Shown piece after piece: positions 26,358 through 35,044 of a DNA stretch of 64,000 nucleotides; the stretch's first letter is position 1, and the number at the start of each line of letters is the position of its first letter. The notes under the pieces were generated by a model that searched no databases, was not told the origin of the DNA, and was given only the letters and a program-made list of their open reading frames with translations. Position numbers and translations under genes: made by a program. Source of the stretch: Streptomyces mutomycini (lineage in GTDB: Bacteria > Actinomycetota > Actinomycetes > Streptomycetales > Streptomycetaceae); contig NZ_MAPV01000082.1 of assembly GCF_001700505.1 (NCBI RefSeq), forward strand, positions 29,582 through 93,581. Reading direction: 5' to 3'.

Positions 26358-27287
26358 GTGAGTGACACGACCCACGACGGCGGGATTGCGCTGAGCAGCC
26401 CGCCGTCCGCCGACGAGGGACTGAGCGCGTCCCAGCTCGCCGACAAGTACGGCTTGACGGTGAGCGGCGCCCGGCCCGGGCTGTTCGCGTATATCCGGCA
26501 GCTCTGGGGCCGCAGGCACTTCATCCTGGCGTTCTCCAGGGCGAAGCTGACCGCGCAGTACAGCCAGGCCAAGCTCGGCCAGCTGTGGCAGGTGGCCACG
26601 CCCCTGCTGAACGCAGTGGTCTACTTCCTGATCTTCGGGATCATCCTCGGCACCGCCAGGGGGATGAGCAAGGAGGTCTTCATCCCGTTCCTGGTGACGG
26701 GTGTCTTCGTCTTCACCTTCACCCAGAGCTCGGTCATGGCCGGGGTGCGCTCCATCTCGGGCAACATCGGACTGGTCCGGGCGCTGCACTTCCCCCGCGC
26801 TTCGCTGCCCGTCTCGTTCTCGCTGCAGCAGCTCCAGCAGCTCATGTACTCGATGATCGTGCTGCTCGCCGTGACGGTCGCCTTCGGCAGTTACCCGGCG
26901 CTCTCCTGGCTGCTCGTCATCCCGGCACTGGCCATGCAGTTCCTCTTCAACACCGGCCTGGCGCTCGTGATGGCCCGGCTGGGCAGCAAGACCCCCGACC
27001 TCGCCCAGCTGATGCCGTTCGTCATGCGCACCTGGATGTACGCCTCGGGTGTGATGTTCTCCATCCCCGTGATGCTGGCGGACAAGCCGCAGTGGATCGC
27101 CGACGTACTTCAGTACAACCCGGCGGCCATCTACATGGACCTGGTCCGCTTCGCGCTGATCGACGGCTACGGCTCCGAGAACCTGCCGCAGCACGTCTGG
27201 GCGGTCGGGCTGGCCTGGTCGCTCGTGGTGGGCGTCGTGGGCTTCGTGTACTTCTGGAAGGCAGAGGAACGGTACGGCCGTGGCTGA
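26358..27287 (+). CDS. ABC-2 type transporter permease (Wzm/TagG-like)
   Basis: 309 residues with a cytoplasmic N-terminus of about 65 residues and six helices. The AKLTAQYSQAKLGQLWQVAT segment is the conserved amphipathic entry helix of polysaccharide exporters, and YNPAAIYMDLVRFALIDGYG is the typical C-terminal loop. With the ATPase encoded next it would export a lipid-linked glycan or teichoic-acid-like polymer. The 107-base gap from the glycosyltransferase gene has no visible terminator, so it likely belongs to the same operon. Confidence 0.85.
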   Translation: MSDTTHDGGIALSSPPSADEGLSASQLADKYGLTVSGARPGLFAYIRQLWGRRHFILAFSRAKLTAQYSQAKLGQLWQVATPLLNAVVYFLIFGIILGTARGMSKEVFIPFLVTGVFVFTFTQSSVMAGVRSISGNIGLVRALHFPRASLPVSFSLQQLQQLMYSMIVLLAVTVAFGSYPALSWLLVIPALAMQFLFNTGLALVMARLGSKTPDLAQLMPFVMRTWMYASGVMFSIPVMLADKPQWIADVLQYNPAAIYMDLVRFALIDGYGSENLPQHVWAVGLAWSLVVGVVGFVYFWKAEERYGRG

Positions 27288-28065
27288 GGAATCGTCCCAG
27301 GGACACATCCCCACCGTGATCGCGGACGACGTGCACATCGTGTACCGCGTCAACGGCACGGGGGGCGGCAAGGGCAGCGCCACCGCGGCGCTGAGCCGGA
27401 TCATGCGCCGGGGCAAGGGCGAACCACGCGGTGTGCGCAAGGTGCACGCGGTGCGGGGGGTCACCTTCACCGCCTACCGCGGCCAGGCGATCGGCCTCAT
27501 CGGCACCAACGGTTCGGGCAAGTCCACCCTGCTGCGGGCCATCGCCGGCCTGCTGCCGACCGAGCACGGCAGCGTGTACACCGATGGTCAGCCGTCGCTG
27601 CTCGGCGTCAACGCGGCCCTGATGAGCGACCTGACGGGTGAGCGGAACGTCGTGCTGGGCGGTCTCGCGATGGGCATGAGCCGCGAGGAGATCCGTGCGC
27701 GGTACAAGGACATCGTGGACTTCTCCGGGATCAACGAGAAGGGTGACTTCATCACGCTGCCGATGCGGACGTACTCGTCCGGCATGGCGGCGCGCCTGCG
27801 CTTCTCGATCGCGGCCGCCAAGAACCACGACGTGCTCATGATCGACGAGGCGCTGGCCACCGGTGACCGCAAGTTCCGGGTCCGCTCCGAGGAGCGGATC
27901 CGCGAGCTGCGCAAGGAGGCGGGCACGGTCTTCCTCGTCAGCCACAACAACAAGACCATCAGGGACACCTGTGACCGGGTGCTGTGGCTGGAGAAGGGTG
28001 AGCTCCTGATGGACGGCCCCACCGAAGAGGTGCTGAAGGCGTACGAGAGGGAGACGGGCAAGTAG
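27280..28065 (+). CDS. ABC transporter ATPase (Wzt/TagH-like)
   Basis: 261 residues. Walker A is LIGTNGSGKSTLLRAIAG (near residue 75), the signature region is TYSSGMAARLRFSIA, Walker B is DVLMIDEALATGD and the switch His is in VFLVSHNNKTI. The TYSSGM signature and the ALATGD ending are hallmarks of polysaccharide/teichoic acid export ATPases. It has no C-terminal carbohydrate-binding extension. It overlaps the permease gene by 8 bases and is followed by a terminator. Confidence 0.9.
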   Translation: MAEESSQGHIPTVIADDVHIVYRVNGTGGGKGSATAALSRIMRRGKGEPRGVRKVHAVRGVTFTAYRGQAIGLIGTNGSGKSTLLRAIAGLLPTEHGSVYTDGQPSLLGVNAALMSDLTGERNVVLGGLAMGMSREEIRARYKDIVDFSGINEKGDFITLPMRTYSSGMAARLRFSIAAAKNHDVLMIDEALATGDRKFRVRSEERIRELRKEAGTVFLVSHNNKTIRDTCDRVLWLEKGELLMDGPTEEVLKAYERETGK

Positions 28066-28077
28066 CCGTCGCGCACC

Positions 28078-28113
28078 CGTGGCTCCCGCCGGCGAGCGAC
28101 GGCGGGAGCCACG
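28078..28113 (+). terminator. 14-bp hairpin ending the phosphoglycan-like operon
   Basis: CGTGGCTCCCGCCG (28078-28091) pairs perfectly with 28100-28113 around an 8-base loop, 13 bases after the ABC ATPase stop. Confidence 0.75.
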
Positions 28114-28481
28114 CGGTGAAGGGCGCCGAGACGGAGGGCCCGAAGGGCGCCCCGGGAGGATCTCCTCCCGGCGGATGACGTCAATCCACCCGCGCGCGGG
28201 GAAGGTTGACGACGGCCGAGGCGTCGCACGAGGCGCGCAGCACCCCGGCGCGGCTCTGTGAGCTGCACAACGTAAGCTGTGACGGTGCTGATTCGCGGCA
28301 ATGTGGGGTGATACGCCCCCGTCGCATCGCCCGTTGTGCGCATGTCGCACTCGGCCGGACGAGCGGCGTGTCCGAAAAGGTATGTTTTGGGTGAGCAGTG
28401 TAGAACGGGAGATATGACGGCAATGATGGCAAATCTCCAGCTCCGACGTGGTGTGGCCGTCCCCGCGTCGGGTGGTACGCG
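28114..28481. other. Intergenic leader ahead of the hopanoid operon
   Basis: This 368-base stretch is the only place for the hopanoid operon promoter. It is less GC-rich than the surroundings between about 28250 and 28440. I found no convincing -35/-10 pair. Its 3' end contains a 23-codon ORF (28414-28485) that overlaps the hpnC start. Nothing else is recognisable. Confidence 0.5.
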
Positions 28482-28485
28482 GTGA
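28414..28485 (+). CDS. Candidate 23-residue upstream ORF coupled to hpnC
   Basis: ATG at 28414, just after GGGAG with only 2 bases of spacing. It encodes MTAMMANLQLRRGVAVPASG and three more residues, and its TGA overlaps the GTG start of hpnC (GTGA). Because hpnC has only a weak ribosome-binding site of its own, ribosomes finishing this ORF could re-initiate on hpnC. Confidence 0.4.
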   Translation: MTAMMANLQLRRGVAVPASGGTR

Positions 28486-29402
28486 CCCGTACCCAAAGGG
28501 CGCGCGAGGACGCCGCCGCCACCGCCACGCTCCACAAGGCCGCGCACGAGAACTTCCCCGTGGCCCCCTTCTTCCTGCCCCGGGCCTGGCGCGACGACCT
28601 GATGGCCGTCTACGGATTCGCCCGGCTCGTCGATGACATCGGTGACGGCGATCTGGCTCCGGGCGGTGCCGACGCCCGCCACCTCGGCCTCGAACCCGGA
28701 CAGAGCGAGGACCGGCCGGCAGCCCTCGACGCCCTCGAAGCCGATCTGCGCCGCGTCTTCTCGGCCACGGGCGACGGGCCGCGCCACCCCCTGATGCGCG
28801 CCCTGCGCCCCACGGTGCGGAGCTGCGCGCTGACCCCCGAACCCTTCCTCGGGCTCCTCGAAGCCAACCGGCAGGACCAGAAGGTCCGCCGCTACGGGAC
28901 CTACCGGGAACTGCTGGCCTACTGCGAGCTCTCCGCCAACCCCGTCGGCCGCCTCGTCCTGCAGATCACCGGCACCGCGAGCCCCGAACGGATCCGACGC
29001 TCCGACGCCGTCTGCACCGCACTGCAGATCGCCGAGCACCTCCAGGACGTCACCGAGGACCTCGGCCGCGACCGGATCTACCTGCCCGCCGAGGACATGG
29101 CCCGCTTCCATGTCGGCGAACCGGATCTGGCGGCACCGTCCGCAGGTGCGGCGGTGAGATCCCTGGTGGCGTTCGAAGCGGAGCGCGCCCGTGAGCTGCT
29201 GGCCGAGGGCATCCCCCTGGTGGGCAGCGTCCACGGCCGGCTCAAGCTGCTGCTCGCCGGATTCGTCGGCGGAGGGCGGGCCGCCCTCGGCGCGATCTCG
29301 GCCGCCGGTTTCGACGTACTGCCCGGACCGCCCGGACCCACCGCGCCCAGACTGCTGCGCGAAGTCGGGGACGTCCTGCGAAGAGCGCACAGAGAGAGGT
29401 GA
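28482..29402 (+). CDS. hpnC: HpnC, hydroxysqualene synthase
   Basis: 306 residues of the squalene/phytoene synthase superfamily. Aspartate-rich motifs are LVDDIGDGD (Asp51-Asp55) and LQDVTEDLGRDRIYLPAEDM. HpnC converts the presqualene diphosphate made by HpnD into hydroxysqualene. It is the first gene of the hopanoid operon. The frame is coupled to the next gene by a GTGA overlap. Confidence 0.9.
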   Translation: MTRTQRAREDAAATATLHKAAHENFPVAPFFLPRAWRDDLMAVYGFARLVDDIGDGDLAPGGADARHLGLEPGQSEDRPAALDALEADLRRVFSATGDGPRHPLMRALRPTVRSCALTPEPFLGLLEANRQDQKVRRYGTYRELLAYCELSANPVGRLVLQITGTASPERIRRSDAVCTALQIAEHLQDVTEDLGRDRIYLPAEDMARFHVGEPDLAAPSAGAAVRSLVAFEAERARELLAEGIPLVGSVHGRLKLLLAGFVGGGRAALGAISAAGFDVLPGPPGPTAPRLLREVGDVLRRAHRER

Positions 29403-30352
29403 GCCGGACCGTGGAGGGACAGACGACGTACATGTCGGCACCGGTACAGGCCGCGTACAGCTACTGCGAGGCCGTCACCGGACAGCAGGCCCGCAATTTC
29501 GCGTACGGCATCCGACTGCTGCCGTACGAGAAGCGGCAGGCGATGTCGGCGCTGTACGCCTTCTCCCGTCGGGTCGACGACATCGGCGACGGCGAACTGG
29601 ATCCGGGGACCAAGCACGCCCGGCTGGAGGAGACCAGGGAACTGCTCGGCCGGATCCGCGACAACGCGGTCGACGAGGACGACACCGACCCGGTCGCGGT
29701 CGCGCTGGCCGACGCCGCGCGTCGTTTCCCGCTGCCGCTCGGCGGCCTCGACGAGCTCATCGACGGCGTGCTGATGGATGTGCGCAGCGCGACCTACGAG
29801 ACCTGGGACGACCTGAAGACGTACTGCCGGTGCGTCGCGGGCGCCATCGGGCGCCTCAGCCTCGGCGTCTTCGGGACGGACGCGGGCGCACCCGGTGCTG
29901 AGCGGGCCGCGGAGTACGCCGACACCCTCGGCCTCGCGCTCCAGCTCACCAACATCCTGCGCGACGTCCGCGAGGACGCGGGCAACGGACGTACGTACCT
30001 GCCCGCGGACGACCTCGCCAAGTTCGGCTGCTCCGCCGGATTCCACCGGGCCACCCCGCCCCCCGGGGCCGACTTCGCCGGCCTGGTGCACTTCGAGGTC
30101 CGCCGCGCACGGGCGCTCTTCGCCGAGGGCTACCGGCTGCTGCCCCTGCTGGACCGGCGCAGCGGTGCCTGCGTGGCCGCCATGGCCGGCATCTACCGCC
30201 GGCTCCTCGACCGGATCGAACGCGATCCCGAGGCGGTCCTGCGCGGCAGGGTCTCGCTGCCGGGCCACGAGAAGGCGTACGTTGCGGTGCGCGGCCTGTC
30301 GGGCCTCGACACGCGGTACATCTCACGCCGGACGGCCAGGGGGAGGGCCTGA
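29399..30352 (+). CDS. hpnD: HpnD, presqualene diphosphate synthase
   Basis: 317 residues. Motifs RRVDDIGDGE (Asp60-Asp64) and NILRDVREDAGNGRTYLPAD are the two diphosphate-binding aspartate clusters; the YCRCVAGAIGRLSLGVFG segment is typical of HpnD. It condenses two farnesyl diphosphates to presqualene diphosphate. GTG at 29399 overlaps the hpnC stop. It is the second synthase-superfamily gene in the operon; the two differ enough to be the standard HpnC/HpnD pair rather than a recent duplication. Confidence 0.9.
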   Translation: MSRTVEGQTTYMSAPVQAAYSYCEAVTGQQARNFAYGIRLLPYEKRQAMSALYAFSRRVDDIGDGELDPGTKHARLEETRELLGRIRDNAVDEDDTDPVAVALADAARRFPLPLGGLDELIDGVLMDVRSATYETWDDLKTYCRCVAGAIGRLSLGVFGTDAGAPGAERAAEYADTLGLALQLTNILRDVREDAGNGRTYLPADDLAKFGCSAGFHRATPPPGADFAGLVHFEVRRARALFAEGYRLLPLLDRRSGACVAAMAGIYRRLLDRIERDPEAVLRGRVSLPGHEKAYVAVRGLSGLDTRYISRRTARGRA

Positions 30353-30444
30353 TGACGGGTCGGGTCCGAGGTACGGCCCGGGCAACCTGCGGGCGCCCCG
30401 GTGCGTCCCTTTCCGCGACCGCACGGCGAAGGGAGCGGACATGA
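30352..30444 (+). CDS. Candidate 30-residue coupling ORF between hpnD and hpnE
   Basis: ATG at 30352 overlaps the hpnD stop and its TGA overlaps the hpnE start (ATGA). It encodes an Arg/Thr/Ala-rich peptide (MTGRVRGTARATCGRPGASL...). No ribosome-binding site is needed if ribosomes re-initiate from hpnD. It may only be a chance frame in an 88-base gap, but it would keep translation continuous across the operon. Confidence 0.3.
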   Translation: MTGRVRGTARATCGRPGASLSATARRRERT

Positions 30445-31829
30445 CAGGCCAAAGCCCCCGGCCCTCCCGGGCGGTGGTCGTCGGCGGCGGCCTCGCCGGA
30501 GTCACCTCGGCGCTGCGTCTCGCCGACGCGGGGCTCGACGTCACCCTGCTCGAAGGCCGCCCCCGCCTCGGCGGGCTCGCCTTCTCCTTCCGCCGCGGCG
30601 ACCTGTCCGTCGACAACGGCCAGCACGTCTACCTGCGCTGCTGTACTGCCTACCGCTGGTTCCTGGACCGGATCGAGGGGACCCACCTCGCCCCGCTGCA
30701 GGACCGCCTCGACGTGCCCGTGCTCGACGTCGGACGGCCCGCCGGGCCGCGCCTCGGACGGCTCCGCCGCACCGGGCTGCCCGTACCGCTGCACCTCGCC
30801 GGAGGGCTCGCCGCATACCCGCACCTCTCGCTCGCGGAGAAGGCCGGCGTCGCCCGCGCCGCACTGGCGCTGGGCCGTCTGGACCCCGCCGACCCCGCGC
30901 TGGACGGCATCGACTTCGCGACCTGGCTGCGCCGCCACGGGCAGTCGCAGCGCACCATCGAGGCACTCTGGGACCTCGTCGGTGTCGCCACCCTCAACGC
31001 CACCGCGCCCCACGCCTCCATGGCGCTCGCCGCGAAGGTCTTCAAGACGGGGCTCCTCTCCGAACCGGGTGCCGCCGACATCGGCTGGGCCGCCGTGCCG
31101 CTCGGGGACCTCCACGACACCCTCGCCCGGAAGGCACTCGAATCGGCGGGCGTCGAGATCCGGCTGCGCGCCCGGGCCGGTTCCCTCACCCGCGCCGAGG
31201 GCGGCCGCTGGGCCGTGGAGACCGACGGCGAGCGGTTCGAGGCGGACACCGTCGTACTCGCCGTGCCCCAGGGGGAGACCCACCGGCTGTTGCCCGACGG
31301 CGCGCTCGACGACCCGGACCGGCTCCTCGACCTCACCGACGCACCGATCCTCAACGTGCACGTCGTCTACGACCGACCAGTGCTGCGCAGGCCGTTCTTC
31401 GCCGCGCTCGGCTCACCCGTGCAGTGGGTCTTCGACCGCACCGCGTCCTCGGGCCTCCAGGGCGGCGGCCAGTACCTCGCGGTGTCCCAGTCGGCGGCCC
31501 AGGACGAGATCGATCTTCCCGTCGCCGAACTGCGCAAGCGCTACGTGCCCGAGCTCGAGCGGCTGCTCCCGGCGGCGCGAGAAGCCGGGATCCGCGACTT
31601 CTTCGTCACCCGGGAGCGCACCGCGACCTTCGCGCCCGCACCGGGCGTGGGACGCCTCAGGCCCGGTACGCACACCCGTGCCACCGGACTGCACCTGGCG
31701 GGGGCATGGACCGCCACCGGCTGGCCCGCCACGATGGAGGGTGCCGTCCGCAGCGGCTTCAGCGCCGCGGACGCCGCGCTCCGGGCCCTCGGCAGGCCAC
31801 ACGAACATCCGCTGCAGGAGGCGGCATGA
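30441..31829 (+). CDS. hpnE: HpnE, hydroxysqualene dehydroxylase
   Basis: 462 residues, an FAD-dependent amine-oxidase/phytoene-desaturase-like protein. The dinucleotide motif is VVVGGGLAGVTSALRLADAG (near residue 12), then LLEGRPRLGGLAFSFRRGDL and the C-terminal LHLAGAWTATGWPATMEGAV flavin signature. It reduces hydroxysqualene to squalene, completing the HpnCDE route. ATG at 30441 follows GGGAGC; frames extending upstream are not homologous. Confidence 0.9.
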   Translation: MTGQSPRPSRAVVVGGGLAGVTSALRLADAGLDVTLLEGRPRLGGLAFSFRRGDLSVDNGQHVYLRCCTAYRWFLDRIEGTHLAPLQDRLDVPVLDVGRPAGPRLGRLRRTGLPVPLHLAGGLAAYPHLSLAEKAGVARAALALGRLDPADPALDGIDFATWLRRHGQSQRTIEALWDLVGVATLNATAPHASMALAAKVFKTGLLSEPGAADIGWAAVPLGDLHDTLARKALESAGVEIRLRARAGSLTRAEGGRWAVETDGERFEADTVVLAVPQGETHRLLPDGALDDPDRLLDLTDAPILNVHVVYDRPVLRRPFFAALGSPVQWVFDRTASSGLQGGGQYLAVSQSAAQDEIDLPVAELRKRYVPELERLLPAAREAGIRDFFVTRERTATFAPAPGVGRLRPGTHTRATGLHLAGAWTATGWPATMEGAVRSGFSAADAALRALGRPHEHPLQEAA

Positions 31830-32929
31830 GCAGTACCACCGGAACAAGAGGAGAGTCTGTGACCCCGGCGAATCCGGCTTACGACACCGTGGCGGACCCC
31901 ACGGACGTCACCGCGCTTCTGGAGCGTGGGAGGGCCCTGTCAGCGCCGGTGCTGCGAGCTGCCGTGGACCGGCTGGCGCCGCCCATGGACACCGTCGCGG
32001 CGTACCACTTCGGCTGGATCGATGCCCACGGCCGACCGGCCGACGGAGACGGCGGCAAGGCCGTGCGTCCCGCACTCGCCCTGCTGTCCGCGGAGGCGGC
32101 GGGCGCCCCGGCGGAGGCCGGGATCCCCGGAGCCGTGGCCGTCGAACTCGTGCACAACTTCTCGCTGCTGCACGACGACCTGATGGACGGCGACGAGCAG
32201 CGCCGTCACCGCGACACCGTATGGAAGGTGCACGGCCCCGCCCAGGCGATCCTCGTCGGCGACGCGCTCTTCGCGCTGGCCAACGAGATCCTGCTGGAGC
32301 TCGGCACCGTCGAGGCCGGCCGTGCCGCCCGCCGCCTGACCACGGCCAGCCGCAAGCTGATCGATGGTCAGGCCCAGGACATCTCCTACGAGCACCGCGA
32401 GCGGGTCACCGTCGAGGAGTGCCTGGAGATGGAGGGCAACAAGACGGGCGCCCTGCTCGCCTGCGCCGTCTCCATCGGCGCCGTGCTCGGCGGGGCCGAC
32501 GACCGCACCGCCGACACCCTGGAGGCGTACGGCTACCACCTCGGCCTCGCGTTCCAGGCGGTCGACGACCTGCTCGGAATCTGGGGCGACCCCGAGTCCA
32601 CGGGCAAGCAGACCTGGAGCGATCTGCGCCAGCGCAAGAAGTCCCTGCCCGTCGTGGCCGCGCTCGCCGCGGGCGGGCCCGCATCGGAGCGTCTGGGCGA
32701 ACTGCTCGCCGCGGACGCCAAGAGCAGTGACTTCGACAGCTTCTCCGAAGAGGAGTTCGCCGCCCGAGCGGCACTCATCGAGGAGGCGGGCGGCCGCGAG
32801 TGGACCGCCCAGGAAGCCCGCCGTCAGCACGCGGTAGCCATCGAGGCGCTGCACGGCGTCGACATGCCGGAACGAGTACGCGCGCAGCTCACCGAGCTCG
32901 CGGACTTCGTGGTCGTACGAAAGAGATGA
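31826..32929 (+). CDS. Polyprenyl diphosphate synthase (farnesyl diphosphate synthase type)
   Basis: 367 residues. The first aspartate-rich motif is LLHDDLMDGDEQRRHRDT (DDLMD at 117-121), and the second is FQAVDDLLGIWGD (247-255), where Gly replaces the third Asp of the canonical DDxxD, as is common in actinobacterial members. It would make the farnesyl diphosphate used by HpnD. ATG at 31826 overlaps the hpnE stop; a GTG at 31860 with GAGGAG upstream is a credible alternative start. Confidence 0.85.
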   Translation: MSSTTGTRGESVTPANPAYDTVADPTDVTALLERGRALSAPVLRAAVDRLAPPMDTVAAYHFGWIDAHGRPADGDGGKAVRPALALLSAEAAGAPAEAGIPGAVAVELVHNFSLLHDDLMDGDEQRRHRDTVWKVHGPAQAILVGDALFALANEILLELGTVEAGRAARRLTTASRKLIDGQAQDISYEHRERVTVEECLEMEGNKTGALLACAVSIGAVLGGADDRTADTLEAYGYHLGLAFQAVDDLLGIWGDPESTGKQTWSDLRQRKKSLPVVAALAAGGPASERLGELLAADAKSSDFDSFSEEEFAARAALIEEAGGREWTAQEARRQHAVAIEALHGVDMPERVRAQLTELADFVVVRKR

Positions 32930-32957
32930 TCACCATCCAGATATGACTCGCAGTCGC

Positions 32958-32985
32958 CGGCGGGCGCCCCACGGGGCGCCCGCCG
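32958..32985 (+). other. Intra-operon hairpin between polyprenyl synthase and shc
   Basis: CGGCGGGCGCCCC (32958-32970) pairs with 32973-32985 with almost no loop, in the 104-base gap before shc. It may be an mRNA processing or partial-termination site that changes shc expression relative to upstream genes. No U-tract follows. Confidence 0.5.
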
Positions 32986-33033
32986 ACGGAGACCCCAGCA
33001 CAGCAGAGGACAGCACTGCACGAAGGGGAAGCC

Positions 33034-35040
33034 ATGACAGCGACGACCGACGGAAGCACCGGGGCCGCGAACCTCCTCGCAGCCCCGGCCGGCGATCCGA
33101 CCGAATCAACCATCGCCGCGGACGATGTTCTCGCCGTCGCGCGGCAGGCCGCGGAACGCTCGGTGGAGCACCTCCTCGGCCGGCAGGACGAGCAGGGCTG
33201 GTGGAAGGGCGACCTCGCCACCAACGTCACCATGGACGCCGAGGACCTGCTGCTCCGTCAGTTCCTGGGAATCCAGGACCCGGACACCGTCAAGGCCGCG
33301 GCCCGCTTCATCAGGGGCGAGCAACTCGGCGACGGCCCCTGGAACACCTTCTACGAGGGACCGCCCGACCTCTCCGCCACCATCGAGGCGTACGTCGCCC
33401 TGCGACTGGCCGGAGACCGGCCCGACGACCCCCACATGATCCGCGCGGCCGGCTGGGTCAGGGAGCAGGGCGGTATCGCGGAGTCCCGGGTGTTCACCCG
33501 GATCTGGCTCGCGCTCTTCGGCTGGTGGAAGTGGGACGACCTGCCGGAACTCCCGCCCGAGCTGATGTTCTTCCCGAAGTGGGTCCCGCTCAACATCTAC
33601 GACTTCGGCTGCTGGGCCCGCCAGACCATCGTGCCGCTCACCATCGTGTCCGCCATGCGGCCCGTACGGCCGGCACCGTTTCCCCTGGACGAACTGCACA
33701 GCGACCCGGCCGACCCACGACCGTCCCGACCAACCGCGCCCGTGGTCAGTTGGGACGGCGTCTTCGAGCGGCTCGACAAGGCACTGCACCTGTACCACAA
33801 GGTGGCCCCGCGCAAGCTGCGGCGCGTCGCCATGAACGCCGCCGCCCGCTGGATCATCGAACGCCAGGAGAACGACGGCTGCTGGGGCGGCATCCAGCCC
33901 CCCGCGGTGTATTCCGTCATCGCCCTGCACCTGCTGGGATACGACCTCGACCACCCGGTCATGCGGGCGGGTCTCGAATCGCTCGACCGGTTCACCGTGT
34001 GGCGTGAGGACGGCGCCCGCATGGTCGAGGCCTGCCAGTCCCCGGTCTGGGACACCTGCCTCGCCACCATCGCCCTCGCCGACGCGGGAGTGAGCCCCGA
34101 CCACCCGGCGCTGGTGAGAGCGGCCGACTGGATGCTCGGCGAGGAGATCGTGCGCCCCGGCGACTGGGCCGTGCGAAAGCCCCAACTGGCTCCGGGTGGA
34201 TGGGCGTTCGAGTTCCACAACAGCAACTACCCGGACATCGACGACACCGCCGAAGTCGTCCTGGCTTTGCGTCGCGTCCAGCACCCCGACCCCGACAGGG
34301 TCGAGGCTGCCATCGAGCGCGGAGTGCGCTGGAACCTCGGCATGCAGTCGCGCAACGGCGCCTGGGGAGCCTTCGACGCGGACAACACCAGCCCGCTGCC
34401 CAACCGGCTGCCGTTCTGCGACTTCGGTGAGGTCATCGACCCGCCGTCGGCGGACGTCACCGGACACGTCGTGGAGATGCTCGCCGTCGAGGGGCGGGCG
34501 CAACACCCCCGTACCCGCCGGGGCGTCGAGTGGCTGCTCGCCGAACAGGAGGCGAACGGGGCCTGGTTCGGCCGGTGGGGCGTCAACTACATCTACGGGA
34601 CGGGCTCCGTGGTGCCCGCCCTGATCGCGGCCGGACTGCCTGCCGGGCATCCCGCGGTGCAGCGGGCCGTCGAATGGCTGAAGTCGGTACAGAACGACGA
34701 CGGTGGCTGGGGCGAGGACCTGCGCTCCTACCGTGAGGAGAAGTGGATCGGCCACGGCAGCTCGACCGCGTCCCAGACCGCGTGGGCGCTCCTCGCGCTC
34801 CTGGCCGCGGGTGAGAAGGAGAGCAGGTCCGTGGAACGGGGAGTCACCTGGCTGGCCAGGACCCAGCAGGCCGACGGTTCCTGGGACGAGCCGCACTTCA
34901 CCGGAACCGGCTTCCCCTGGGACTTCTCCATCAACTACCACCTGTACCGGCAGGTCTTCCCCCTCACCGCGCTCGGCCGCTACGTGTACGGAGACCCCTT
35001 CGCCACAGCCGCCGGTATCGGTGCCGGCAAGGGGGCCTGA
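33034..35040 (+). CDS. shc: Squalene-hopene cyclase
   Basis: 668 residues, full length for the family. The catalytic DxDD motif is DIDDTAEV (401-406). QW repeats such as QDEQGWW, QENDGCWGG, QSRNGAWGAFD, QNDDGGWGED and QQADGSWDE occur throughout the two alpha-barrel domains. It is a monotopic membrane enzyme that cyclises squalene to hop-22(29)-ene and diplopterol. ATG at 33034 is preceded by GAAGGGGAAG. Residues 1-25 are disordered. Confidence 0.97.
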   Translation: MTATTDGSTGAANLLAAPAGDPTESTIAADDVLAVARQAAERSVEHLLGRQDEQGWWKGDLATNVTMDAEDLLLRQFLGIQDPDTVKAAARFIRGEQLGDGPWNTFYEGPPDLSATIEAYVALRLAGDRPDDPHMIRAAGWVREQGGIAESRVFTRIWLALFGWWKWDDLPELPPELMFFPKWVPLNIYDFGCWARQTIVPLTIVSAMRPVRPAPFPLDELHSDPADPRPSRPTAPVVSWDGVFERLDKALHLYHKVAPRKLRRVAMNAAARWIIERQENDGCWGGIQPPAVYSVIALHLLGYDLDHPVMRAGLESLDRFTVWREDGARMVEACQSPVWDTCLATIALADAGVSPDHPALVRAADWMLGEEIVRPGDWAVRKPQLAPGGWAFEFHNSNYPDIDDTAEVVLALRRVQHPDPDRVEAAIERGVRWNLGMQSRNGAWGAFDADNTSPLPNRLPFCDFGEVIDPPSADVTGHVVEMLAVEGRAQHPRTRRGVEWLLAEQEANGAWFGRWGVNYIYGTGSVVPALIAAGLPAGHPAVQRAVEWLKSVQNDDGGWGEDLRSYREEKWIGHGSSTASQTAWALLALLAAGEKESRSVERGVTWLARTQQADGSWDEPHFTGTGFPWDFSINYHLYRQVFPLTALGRYVYGDPFATAAGIGAGKGA

Positions 35041-35044
35041 ACCG

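Noticed and set aside
29078..31361. Long minus-strand frames under hpnD and hpnE
   Set aside because: Shadows of the hopanoid genes with biased composition.
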